Of a DNA stretch of 64,000 nt, positions 42,915-50,403 are shown piece by piece (within the stretch, counting starts at the first letter, position 1; every line of letters begins with the position of its first letter). The DNA comes from Candidatus Wallbacteria bacterium. Lineage in GTDB: Bacteria > Muiribacteriota > JAQTZZ01. The translations under genes were made by a program, and so were the position numbers. Location: positions 124,001 to 188,000 of the forward strand of contig JAQTZZ010000001.1 of the NCBI GenBank assembly GCA_028687545.1, in the 5' to 3' direction. The notes under the pieces are model-generated. The model was not told the DNA's origin, ran no database searches, and saw only the letters and a list, made by a program, of their open reading frames with translations.

Positions 42915-43598
42915 ATGAAAACAATCATCATCGCAATCACACTCTTACTCACACTTCAGATTCTGGAGGCAAGTCAGGCTGATTCCAGACTGGTCGCTGC
43001 GGTGATGGACGGAAATCTCCGCGAAGTGCAGAATCTGGCCGGGAATGGGATGGAAATCAACGCTTATGATCATCTCGGCGGTTATACACTGCTGAGCATC
43101 GCTTGCGCGAAGGGCTACCGTGAAGTGATTAAATTTCTGCTTAAATCAGGCGCAGATCCAAATCTCAGGGATAGCGAAGGCAATTCACCGCTGTTCTTTG
43201 CCATCAGGAACGACAGGATGCAAGTGGTTCGGCAATTGATTGAAGGGGGAGCTGACCCTGAGATATCTGACAGAAGGCAGGTAACTCCATTGATGTGTGC
43301 AATCTTCGAAGACCGCGACGAGATTGCTGAATACCTGATCTGCAGGGGCGTGAATCTGGATGCCAGGAACAGTCTGGGAGCTACAGCTCTGATGTACGCA
43401 GCTGCTTCAGGAAATCAGAAGATAGTTGAATTACTGCTTGATAAAGGCGCTGACAGGAATCTGCTGGACCAGAACGGGTGCAATGCGGTGGCTGTTGCAA
43501 GAGAATCCGGGCACGGGAGAATTGCCAACCTGATCAATGAAATCAAGCCTGAAAACAGGAAAAAGAAGGTGTATACAGTTTCCCCATCAATAATCTGA
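42915..43598 (+). CDS. Exported ankyrin-repeat protein
   Basis: 227 residues. A signal peptide (about 1-19) precedes five ankyrin repeats (YTLLSIACAKGYREVIKFLL, then units at about 33-residue steps with GADPNLRD-type turns). GAGG precedes the ATG. Likely a periplasmic or outer-membrane-linked binding protein; partner unknown. Confidence 0.85.
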   Translation: MKTIIIAITLLLTLQILEASQADSRLVAAVMDGNLREVQNLAGNGMEINAYDHLGGYTLLSIACAKGYREVIKFLLKSGADPNLRDSEGNSPLFFAIRNDRMQVVRQLIEGGADPEISDRRQVTPLMCAIFEDRDEIAEYLICRGVNLDARNSLGATALMYAAASGNQKIVELLLDKGADRNLLDQNGCNAVAVARESGHGRIANLINEIKPENRKKKVYTVSPSII

Positions 43599-43665
43599 TC
43601 TAAAAAATGTCTGAAATCATTCAGATTACTCTTTCTCAGGTGTATAATGGCATGAGGAGAGAGAA

Positions 43666-43827
43666 ATGGGTAAATTGCTGCAGCAGATTCTGACCAACCT
43701 ACTGGGGCATAAATTTGGAGAGTGGCTGGACAGCCACCCTGAAGTCATCAATTGTGTGGAGTTTATCCTGATCGCCGGGATCAGCCTGGGCTGCCTGATC
43801 TATATCATCCGCCAGTTTCTGGTTTAA
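43666..43827 (+). CDS. Small membrane protein (53 residues)
   Basis: ATG 43666 follows a strong GAGGAGAGAG. The product is a short amphipathic head (MGKLLQQILTNLLGHKFGEW) and one membrane segment (about 32-50, VEFILIAGISLGCLIYII). Too short for family assignment, but ribosome site and hydrophobic segment suggest a real gene. Confidence 0.55.
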   Translation: MGKLLQQILTNLLGHKFGEWLDSHPEVINCVEFILIAGISLGCLIYIIRQFLV

Positions 43828-44005
43828 CTTCCCCGTCCTTCACTTCAATCGGCATTCGAATTATCGATTGTTGCGGAATGTTGCCGGTAAGACATTCATT
43901 TTTCCATTGGAATGATCATTTTTATCGTTCTGCAGATATAGAAGTTCCTTCTGTCGGATCTGGAAGCTGGCAACAGAAATCAGTCCCTGATATCATTTTC
44001 CAAAG

Positions 44006-44653
44006 ATGAAAATCGGCGGATTCCTGAAAAAAAGTCTGATCGAGTACCCTGGGTGCATCTCAGCGGTGGTTTTCACCATTGGCTGCAACTTCCGCTGCCC
44101 TTTCTGCCATAATCCGGAACTGGTTTTGCAGGCTGAAGCATCATTCACCGAAGCAGAAATTTTCGCCTATCTGGATCTGAATCGCAAATGGCTTGATGCG
44201 CTGGTGATTTCCGGAGGGGAACCCACGCTTCAGCCTGATCTCGCCGATTTCTGCCTAGAGATCAGGAAAATGGGCTTTCCGGTCAAGATCGAGACAAATG
44301 GCACCAGACCTGAGATTCTTTCCAGCCTGATCAGCGAAAAGCTGATCCAGAGGATCCAGATGGATATCAAGACCCGGCTTGACCAACCGGAATACTCCAG
44401 GATCACGGATGCAGCAATAGAGCTGGATCAGATCAGAAAAAGCATCGAGATCATAAAAAAATCGGGATTGCCTTTCGAATTCGTGACTACGACTGTCCCT
44501 GGGATCCACAATGCCCGTGATATTGCCGAGATCCGCAGGGAACTTTCGCATGATATCCCTCACAGGCTGCAGGAATTCAGACCAGGGAAAGTTTTAAATG
44601 AAAAGCTGCTGCTTGAATTGGGGTATGTAAAAGAGGTAATAGGTAAAAGGTGA
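44006..44653 (+). CDS. nrdG: Anaerobic ribonucleotide reductase activating protein, NrdG-like
   Basis: A 215-residue radical SAM protein: FTIGCNFRCPFCHN (C-x3-C-x2-C), VISGGEPTLQ (GGE motif), KIETNGT. It generates the glycyl radical on NrdD, whose gene lies 1.4 kb upstream. The ankyrin and small membrane genes intervene, so it is not in the same transcript by position alone. The length fits the shorter NrdG subgroup. Confidence 0.9.
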   Translation: MKIGGFLKKSLIEYPGCISAVVFTIGCNFRCPFCHNPELVLQAEASFTEAEIFAYLDLNRKWLDALVISGGEPTLQPDLADFCLEIRKMGFPVKIETNGTRPEILSSLISEKLIQRIQMDIKTRLDQPEYSRITDAAIELDQIRKSIEIIKKSGLPFEFVTTTVPGIHNARDIAEIRRELSHDIPHRLQEFRPGKVLNEKLLLELGYVKEVIGKR

Positions 44654-44677
44654 ATGGTGAATGGTGAATGGTGAATG
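44650..44677 (+). repeat. GTGAATG heptamer tandem repeat, four units
   Basis: GTGAATG repeated four times without mismatch (44650-44677), starting at the nrdG stop region. The unit equals the length of a ribosome-site-to-codon step but encodes nothing obvious. Possibly a slippage-prone site. Confidence 0.8.
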
Positions 44678-44739
44678 GATGCAAGTAGGGACCCTTCACC
44701 TACCAGATTGGTATACTGGTAACAAATCTTGAATAAAAT

Positions 44740-44767
44740 TAAAGTTCCCCTTGAAACAGCCCGATAA
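44740..44767 (+). promoter_or_regulatory. Sigma-28 promoter, distal (flgM)
   Basis: TAAA (44740-44743), 16 bases, CCCGATAA (44760-44767). Near the sigma-28 consensus TAAA-N15-GCCGATAA with one extra spacer base and one mismatch. Confidence 0.55.
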
Positions 44768-44810
44768 CTTAGATATAACACAAACGATTCCTGGTTACCT
44801 GTGACCGGAT

Positions 44811-44837
44811 TAAAGTAATTTTGGATTTTGCCGATAG
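44811..44837 (+). promoter_or_regulatory. Sigma-28 promoter, proximal (flgM)
   Basis: TAAA (44811-44814), exactly 15 bases, GCCGATAG (44830-44837). This fits the flagellar sigma-28 consensus with a single last-base mismatch, about 75 bases before the flgM start. Confidence 0.85.
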
Positions 44838-44858
44838 GTAATTTAGGATAAGAAAAGA

Positions 44859-44876
44859 TAAAGCTTATAAGCTTTA
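44859..44876. promoter_or_regulatory. Perfect 18-bp palindrome in the flgM leader
   Basis: TAAAGCTTATAAGCTTTA is an exact palindrome located about 20 bases after the expected sigma-28 transcript start and 36 bases before the flgM ATG. It could be an operator or an RNA hairpin. Confidence 0.6.
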
Positions 44877-44911
44877 CGCAGAGAGGGAACATCTCAACAA
44901 GGGGGGAAATT

Positions 44912-45271
44912 ATGAGCATAATTTCCAAAGATTCCATCCGCATCGATCAGCATGTTAAAACCGACAAAACTTCCAGAACCCACAAGAAGGATGACTTTCA
45001 GAAAGTCCTGAGCCAGGAAACTGAAAAAATCGACGACTCCGGCAAAATTGACCAGTCCACAAGTTCGATCAAGAATGCAGACCTTTCCTCAATTATCAGA
45101 GTGAATCAGGAGGTCGCCCTCGCCAGAGCGGTGATTGACAGCACTCCTGAAATCCGGGAAGATCTGGTCAAGCAGATCAAGCAAGAAATCCAGAACGGGA
45201 CCTACAAAATCGAGCTTGATTCTGTCGCTGATAATATGATTAAGAGCGGCGTTTTCGACGACCTGCTTTAG
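44912..45271 (+). CDS. flgM: Anti-sigma-28 factor FlgM
   Basis: A 119-residue FlgM: charged unstructured N-terminal half and C-terminal helices with LARAVIDSTPEIREDLVKQIKQ and IQNGTYKIELDSVADNMI, the sigma-28-binding motif. AAGGGGGG precedes the ATG. FlgM inhibits sigma-28 until the hook is complete and is exported. Tandem sigma-28 promoters upstream support this role. No other flagellar gene is in the window. Confidence 0.9.
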   Translation: MSIISKDSIRIDQHVKTDKTSRTHKKDDFQKVLSQETEKIDDSGKIDQSTSSIKNADLSSIIRVNQEVALARAVIDSTPEIREDLVKQIKQEIQNGTYKIELDSVADNMIKSGVFDDLL

Positions 45272-45299
45272 AGCTGGAAGAGCCTTTAAAAGCCTTTTT

Positions 45300-45590
45300 T
45301 TATCTGCCGATCTTCTTGAGATTGGCAGAGTATTTAAGGAAAGGGGTTTTCCTGGCGGGAATCGGTACGGCTTCTCTGGTGTGCGGATTGCGGCCGATCC
45401 TGGGTTTTCTCTCCTTCAGCATGAAAGTGCCGAAGCGGGAAATTACAACCCTGCCGTCTTCCTTGAGACAATTTTCAATGATGTAAAAAGTTTCCTGAAT
45501 CGCCCTGAGGGCTTTTGCCTGCGAGATGTTTATTTTTTTCGCCAGTTCCTTGGCCAGATCTCTCTTGGTCATGCTTTTTTTCATGTTCAT
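45300..45590 (-). CDS. HU-family DNA-binding protein
   Basis: A 96-residue HU/IHF protein: MTKRDLAKELAKKINISQAKA, ISRFGTFMLKERKPRIGRNPHT with the DNA-contacting GRNP loop, and the KFSxxxxLK-like C terminus. A nucleoid protein bending DNA. It is convergent with flgM (28 bases between stops). Confidence 0.95.
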   Translation of the reverse strand: MNMKKSMTKRDLAKELAKKINISQAKALRAIQETFYIIENCLKEDGRVVISRFGTFMLKERKPRIGRNPHTREAVPIPARKTPFLKYSANLKKIGR

Positions 45591-45608
45591 CCTCCGTTTG
45601 ATATTTCA

Positions 45609-45738
45609 GTAAGCCTCATGCAAAAAGTCCGGTTTCAGTCTGATCCTGTGAATCAACCCGTTCCTGTTGATGCACATTACATTTTATTGCCTGAGAGTGA
45701 GTTTTGCAAGTAAGCCTCAGGCAAAAAGTCCGGTTTTC
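45609..45738. repeat. Direct repeat pair around TAAGCCTCAxGCAAAAAGTC
   Basis: TAAGCCTCATGCAAAAAGTC (from 45610) recurs as TAAGCCTCAGGCAAAAAGTC (from 45713), about 102 bases apart. Between them TTGCCTGAG faces CTCAGGCAA, forming an inverted repeat with the second copy. The AAGCCTC core resembles the GAGCCTCTT stem-loops. Confidence 0.6.
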
Positions 45739-45768
45739 AATAATTCGTGCCCGGAATTTATTTTTCGA

Positions 45769-47355
45769 CTAAGCGTTTCCCGGATGAAAATTGCCGATGT
45801 TCTTTCCTTCCAATACTGTCCGAGCAAAAATATTACCGTTACCAGCCATGATTTGTAAAGTTTTTTCAGCTTTCTGCGAAATCAGAGGCTTGCGTGAACT
45901 TCTGAGTTTATCCAGCAGGGTGGCAGTTTTTCCGTCACCGAGGTTTGCGAGCACATAAAACGCTTCCAGTTTCATGTCGTCTGAAGGGGAATCCAGCATG
46001 TTTTCAATGATTTTATGAGCATTGATCGCAGGATAGTCACGGAGGGCAAGGATCGCAGTTCCGCGCACAGAAGGTGTTGCATCATCAAGCAGCGGGACAA
46101 GCAGCTGGATAGTGTCCTTGGTGTTGAGAATCTTGACGGCTGCAATGGCGCCTTTCTTGACCTCAGGAAACCGGCTTTTCAATCCCCTGGAAATCACTGA
46201 CAGGAACTGTTCTCCGCCGAGCTTTGCCACGGCTCTCAGACATTGCCCCTTGACCATCGCGTTTTCGCTGCTTTTCAACAATTCAAGCACATTCTCGAAC
46301 AGCTTGTATTTTCTCTGGCTGATGATCAGGTTTATCCCTCTGATGTTTTCTTCAGGCCGACCTGGTTTAAGCATTTTCAATATTTTTTCGGTATCAACAG
46401 CTTCTGTGTTGATCAGATTTTTCTCATAACGCTTGGTTTTCAGAAAATTCTGGAGATAACCGGATATTTCAGAGGTCTTGAAATCGAATGTGCTGGAAAG
46501 GGAATCATGATTATCGGATTGTAGATTTTGTTTTTTCAGGACCGAGGAGGCTCCGGTGATATTGAGGCTGCTTAATGATTTCAGGACTTCAGCTGCCTTT
46601 TCCTTGGTTTTCGGGTCGAGTGATTTCAAGGCGAGTTCGAGAAGAGGAAGGGAACTTTCTCCAAAATATCCGGCGGTCACGACTGCAGCTTCCACAAGTT
46701 CGGGATCGCGGTGCTTGATCATGCCTTCCAGAAGCTCCAGCACATGAGTCTGGCCGAAAAATTTGAGAAAATTCAAGACTGGCTGATGCAGAGATTCCTC
46801 ATCATCGATCAGAAACAGGATCAGTATTTCGTAAGCTTCGCGTGATGCGAATCCGCCGAGAATTTCGATAATCTGGCGCTTTACGGCTTTGGAGGGGTGT
46901 TTGACGAACTGACGGTAGAACTGAACATCGCTCTGGATGGAGAAGCGGGAAAGCACATGCAGCAGCCGGCAGATCAGTTTTTCCGATCGCTCGGTTTTCA
47001 ACTGTTTTTTGATCAGCGGGTAAAATTCCAGATTGAGATGCTCAGCCAGTGAATCTAAAGCTTTAAGTTTTTCGTCATCTGTTCCTGACTCGATGAAGAT
47101 TCTGATTTTCTCATCACTCAGATACTCAACGGTCTTCTTCGCCGGTGTCAACTTGGGCTCGATCTGAAAAATACCTTGCTGGGCGAGAAAGCGGAGACCT
47201 GGAGATTCGTCTCCTGCAGCGATTTTTTTCAAATACGGGAGTGCCTGACTGTCGGACTTTTTCACCAGCAGCATGATGGCATTTTTTCTGGTCTCTTCCA
47301 GAGGGCTGTCCAGGTCGAACAGAATTTCTTCGAAGTTCATTTCCAAGGGCGACAT
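45769..47355 (-). CDS. HEAT-repeat protein
   Basis: About 528 residues of HEAT-like repeats throughout (for example AIMLLVKKSDSQALPYLKKI, GAIAAVKILNTKDTIQLL, AILALRDYPAINAHK), no signal peptide. I use ATG 47355; the open frame runs 18 codons further. A promoter (TTGATA-17-TAGAAT, minus strand) ends 7 bases before this ATG, so the mRNA may be leaderless. Likely a scaffold protein; partner unknown. Confidence 0.75.
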   Translation of the reverse strand: MSPLEMNFEEILFDLDSPLEETRKNAIMLLVKKSDSQALPYLKKIAAGDESPGLRFLAQQGIFQIEPKLTPAKKTVEYLSDEKIRIFIESGTDDEKLKALDSLAEHLNLEFYPLIKKQLKTERSEKLICRLLHVLSRFSIQSDVQFYRQFVKHPSKAVKRQIIEILGGFASREAYEILILFLIDDEESLHQPVLNFLKFFGQTHVLELLEGMIKHRDPELVEAAVVTAGYFGESSLPLLELALKSLDPKTKEKAAEVLKSLSSLNITGASSVLKKQNLQSDNHDSLSSTFDFKTSEISGYLQNFLKTKRYEKNLINTEAVDTEKILKMLKPGRPEENIRGINLIISQRKYKLFENVLELLKSSENAMVKGQCLRAVAKLGGEQFLSVISRGLKSRFPEVKKGAIAAVKILNTKDTIQLLVPLLDDATPSVRGTAILALRDYPAINAHKIIENMLDSPSDDMKLEAFYVLANLGDGKTATLLDKLRSSRKPLISQKAEKTLQIMAGNGNIFARTVLEGKNIGNFHPGNA

Positions 47356-47479
47356 AAGTAAAATTCTACAATGAATCAGGCTCGATATCAAAAGAAAGAT
47401 GTATGGCATGTGGATGACAGAGGACCGGTCAATGTGATAAAATAGCGATAGCTTCTAATTTGTGCTCAAGGTGGATTAA

Positions 47480-49219
47480 ATGCCTGAAAATCTGGATAAG
47501 CTCAAAAAGATCATCGGAGTCGCTCTAGGCGAAATCGAGGGTGACTTGATCCTCAAGAATGGGATCGTGTTCAACACTATTTCCGGAGAGATATATACAG
47601 CCGACATTATAGTTGCCGACGACATCATCGCCGGGGTGGGGAGTTACGACAATGCCGCCAAAGTGATTGACGTCAAGGGAAAGTTCGTGTTGCCGGGGCT
47701 GATAGACGGGCATGTGCACGTGGAAAGCTCAATGCTCGGGCTGGGCGAATTCTCCAGAGCCCTTATTTCGCATGGAGTAACGACAGTAATCGCCGATCCT
47801 CATGAATTCACGAATATCTTTGGTAAGGAAGGGATCAGGTATTTTCTGAAGGAATCGGAAAAAATACCTCTCAATTTCTACCTGATGATTCCTTCCTGCA
47901 TACCTCCAACTTCCCTGGAAACAGCTGCAGCGATGATCACTGCCGATGAATATCCTGAATTGATGGCTGACCCGAGAGTGCTCGGGCTGGCCGAGATGAT
48001 GAATTTTCCCGGGGTTATCCGCCGGGATGAAGCTGTGCTCAAAAAGCTCCTCTGCACCGGTGGAAAACTGATCGACGGCCACGCCCCGAAACTTTCAGGC
48101 CGGGAACTTTGCGCTTACATCTCCGGAGGGGTAACTTCTGAACACGAATGTGTGAGCACCAAGGAAGCGCAGGAGAAATTAAGGCTCGGGATGTACATAA
48201 TGTTGAGGGAAGGATCTGCTACAAAAAATCTGCACGACCTGCTGCCGCTTGTCAACAAATTCAACAGTCAGCGCTGTTTCCTCGCTACTGACGACCTGCA
48301 TCCTGATGATATCCAGGATGGACACATCGACCAGCTGGTGCGCACGATCATCAAGGAATCCGGCAATGCGATGCGGGCAGTGAGGATGGCTTCATTGAAT
48401 GCGGCTGAATATTACGGACTTCGAAATCTGGGTGCGATCGCTCCCGGAAAACTGGCCGACCTGCTGGTGGTACCGGAGATGGAGTCTTTCAAACTTGAAA
48501 CAGTGATCAAGTCAGGACGGGTTATCTATGAACACGGCAATTTTTTCTGGAAAAAGAGCGATACCGAAGAATATCTGAGAAAAACCTATCCTGGATTTTT
48601 TTCGTCCTTCTTGGTCAAGGATTTTTCCAGGAAACGCCTTTCGATTCCTGTGGGAACCGGGAAAATGAGAGTGATCAATATCCTCCCGGATCAGCTCTTG
48701 ACCAGCGTGTCGTACGAGGAGCCGACTGTCTCTGACGGACTGGTGCAATGCGACCTTGAACGTGATCTTCTCAAGCTCTGTGTGGTGGAACGGCACCGGG
48801 CTACAGGAAATATAGGCTTAGGATTCGTAAAGGGACTGAAATTGAAAAGAGGAGCGCTGGCGGCCTCGATCGCGCACGACTCCCATAACATTATCGCAGC
48901 CGGTACCAATGATGAGGACATCTATCGGGCGGTCAGTCTGGTGATAGGGGCGGGAGGTGGAATCGCCATAGCCTGCGGTTCCGATTCCAAAGTGCTTTCA
49001 CTTCCGATGGGTGGATTGATGTCACCTGCCGGAATCGACGAAGTGGCGGGACGCCTCAGGGAATTGAAACGGGAAGTCGCAGAATGGGGGACCGATCTCA
49101 GGGACCCGTTCATGCAGCTCTCATTCCTCGCACTGCCCGTGATTCCTGAAATCAAACTTACTGATCTCGGTCTTGTGAATGTACTGGAGCAAAGTCTGAT
49201 TTCGTTATGGACCAGGTGA
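47480..49219 (+). CDS. ade: Adenine deaminase
   Basis: A 579-residue amidohydrolase of the Ade type: GHVHVESSMLGLGEF (metal HxH), VTTVIADPHEF, CVSTKE and FLATDDLHPDD (metal Asp), and the C-terminal beta-region GGIAIACGSD. It converts adenine to hypoxanthine and ammonia in purine salvage. AAGGTGG precedes ATG. No purine riboswitch is seen in the 70-base gap upstream. Confidence 0.94.
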   Translation: MPENLDKLKKIIGVALGEIEGDLILKNGIVFNTISGEIYTADIIVADDIIAGVGSYDNAAKVIDVKGKFVLPGLIDGHVHVESSMLGLGEFSRALISHGVTTVIADPHEFTNIFGKEGIRYFLKESEKIPLNFYLMIPSCIPPTSLETAAAMITADEYPELMADPRVLGLAEMMNFPGVIRRDEAVLKKLLCTGGKLIDGHAPKLSGRELCAYISGGVTSEHECVSTKEAQEKLRLGMYIMLREGSATKNLHDLLPLVNKFNSQRCFLATDDLHPDDIQDGHIDQLVRTIIKESGNAMRAVRMASLNAAEYYGLRNLGAIAPGKLADLLVVPEMESFKLETVIKSGRVIYEHGNFFWKKSDTEEYLRKTYPGFFSSFLVKDFSRKRLSIPVGTGKMRVINILPDQLLTSVSYEEPTVSDGLVQCDLERDLLKLCVVERHRATGNIGLGFVKGLKLKRGALAASIAHDSHNIIAAGTNDEDIYRAVSLVIGAGGGIAIACGSDSKVLSLPMGGLMSPAGIDEVAGRLRELKREVAEWGTDLRDPFMQLSFLALPVIPEIKLTDLGLVNVLEQSLISLWTR

Positions 49220-49269
49220 AATGACTGAGAGTTTTAACGACATTTTCAAATCAATTGCGAGGTGAAAAT

Positions 49270-50394
49270 TTGAAAAGAGGAATTGTTTTAATTGCGTTTC
49301 TGTTCTGTACATCCCTTTTTGCCGAAAACGTGGCTGAGACTACTGTCAAGGCCAAGGAATATCTGGACAAGGGAAATCTTGAAAATGCCATCACTTTATA
49401 CAAGCTGGCTCTGAAATCGGGCCCGACAGCTTCCGAAGAAATCGAACTGGATAAGGCTCTTGCTGATTGCTACGAGGACCTGACCAGAAAGTCACCCGAA
49501 TACTGCTTTTACTATTGGGACACTTACCTGTCGAAGCTGAAAAAAGACGATCTTGGAGAAGCCTTGAATGACCTGTATGCACGCTGGGGCGAAGAAAAAC
49601 CGGTCCAGGTGCTGGAACTTTTTGATAAATACCTGCCGCTAGCCCGGGAAGGCGATCTGTCGTATGATGAATTTCTTTACAAACTGGCTGAATTGAACGT
49701 CAGATTGAAGAAACCTGAGGAAGCGGAGCGGCTCTGGCAGGAAATTGTGAAATATTACAGCAACAGCGATCTGAAGAAGCAGGTCCTGAAGCACCTGTAC
49801 GAGAGTGCAGTGAACCGCAAGGACTACCCGGAGGCGATTTCCTATCTCGAAAAACTTCCGCAGACAGCCGTGAATCTGATTCAATTGGGAGACATCTATT
49901 ACGGCGACCAGGATTATTATCAGGCAATCGGTTTTTATCAGAAAGCGCTGGCTGAGGGCCCGGACGATGAGACCCAGACAACGGTTTTACGGAAGCTTTA
50001 CGAGATCGCCATCAAGCTCGGAAATTTTGACCGTGCGCTTACACTGCTTGCCGACCTGAGCAAAAGTTCTCCTGACGACAAATCCGAATTCGCTTTGAAT
50101 GAGGCCAGGATCTGGTTTAGGGGTAAGAATTCATTCATACCCTCGAAAGACAATACCTATCTGAACACCTACGAGAATTACAGGAAAGCTGAAAAGCTTT
50201 ACCTGAATGTCAAGGATTCAGCCAAGGAACACCCTGAACTGGCGAGAAAAGCCTGTCTGGAGCTGGCCGATCTTTATCTGGCCACCTTTGATAACAAAAG
50301 GGCTAGAGAGCAGCTTGACTTCATCCTGAAGGAATGGAAGGAATCGGCTGAAGCGGAGATAGCGGCGGAGATGCTCAAGACTCTTAAAGAATAG
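49270..50394 (+). CDS. Exported TPR protein
   Basis: About 374 residues. Signal peptide KRGIVLIAFLFCTSLFAEN, then TPR repeats (AKEYLDKGNLENAITLYKLAL; DYYQAIGFYQKALAEGPD; YLNVKDSAKEHPELARKAC). I choose TTG 49270, which has GAGGTG 5 bases upstream, over TTG 49255. Followed 10 bases later by the SGNH-TPR gene. Confidence 0.75.
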   Translation: MKRGIVLIAFLFCTSLFAENVAETTVKAKEYLDKGNLENAITLYKLALKSGPTASEEIELDKALADCYEDLTRKSPEYCFYYWDTYLSKLKKDDLGEALNDLYARWGEEKPVQVLELFDKYLPLAREGDLSYDEFLYKLAELNVRLKKPEEAERLWQEIVKYYSNSDLKKQVLKHLYESAVNRKDYPEAISYLEKLPQTAVNLIQLGDIYYGDQDYYQAIGFYQKALAEGPDDETQTTVLRKLYEIAIKLGNFDRALTLLADLSKSSPDDKSEFALNEARIWFRGKNSFIPSKDNTYLNTYENYRKAEKLYLNVKDSAKEHPELARKACLELADLYLATFDNKRAREQLDFILKEWKESAEAEIAAEMLKTLKE

Positions 50395-50403
50395 GCTCCT
50401 TGA

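Noticed and set aside
44650-44677. Possible CRISPR array
   Set aside because: Units are adjacent 7-mers without spacers; no Cas gene is in the window.
45271-45300. Terminator between flgM and the HU gene
   Set aside because: A T run is present but the sequence before it (GCCTTTAAAAGCC) is not complementary and forms no stem.
47410-47479. Purine riboswitch upstream of adenine deaminase
   Set aside because: The gap is only about 70 bases and lacks the conserved three-way-junction motifs.
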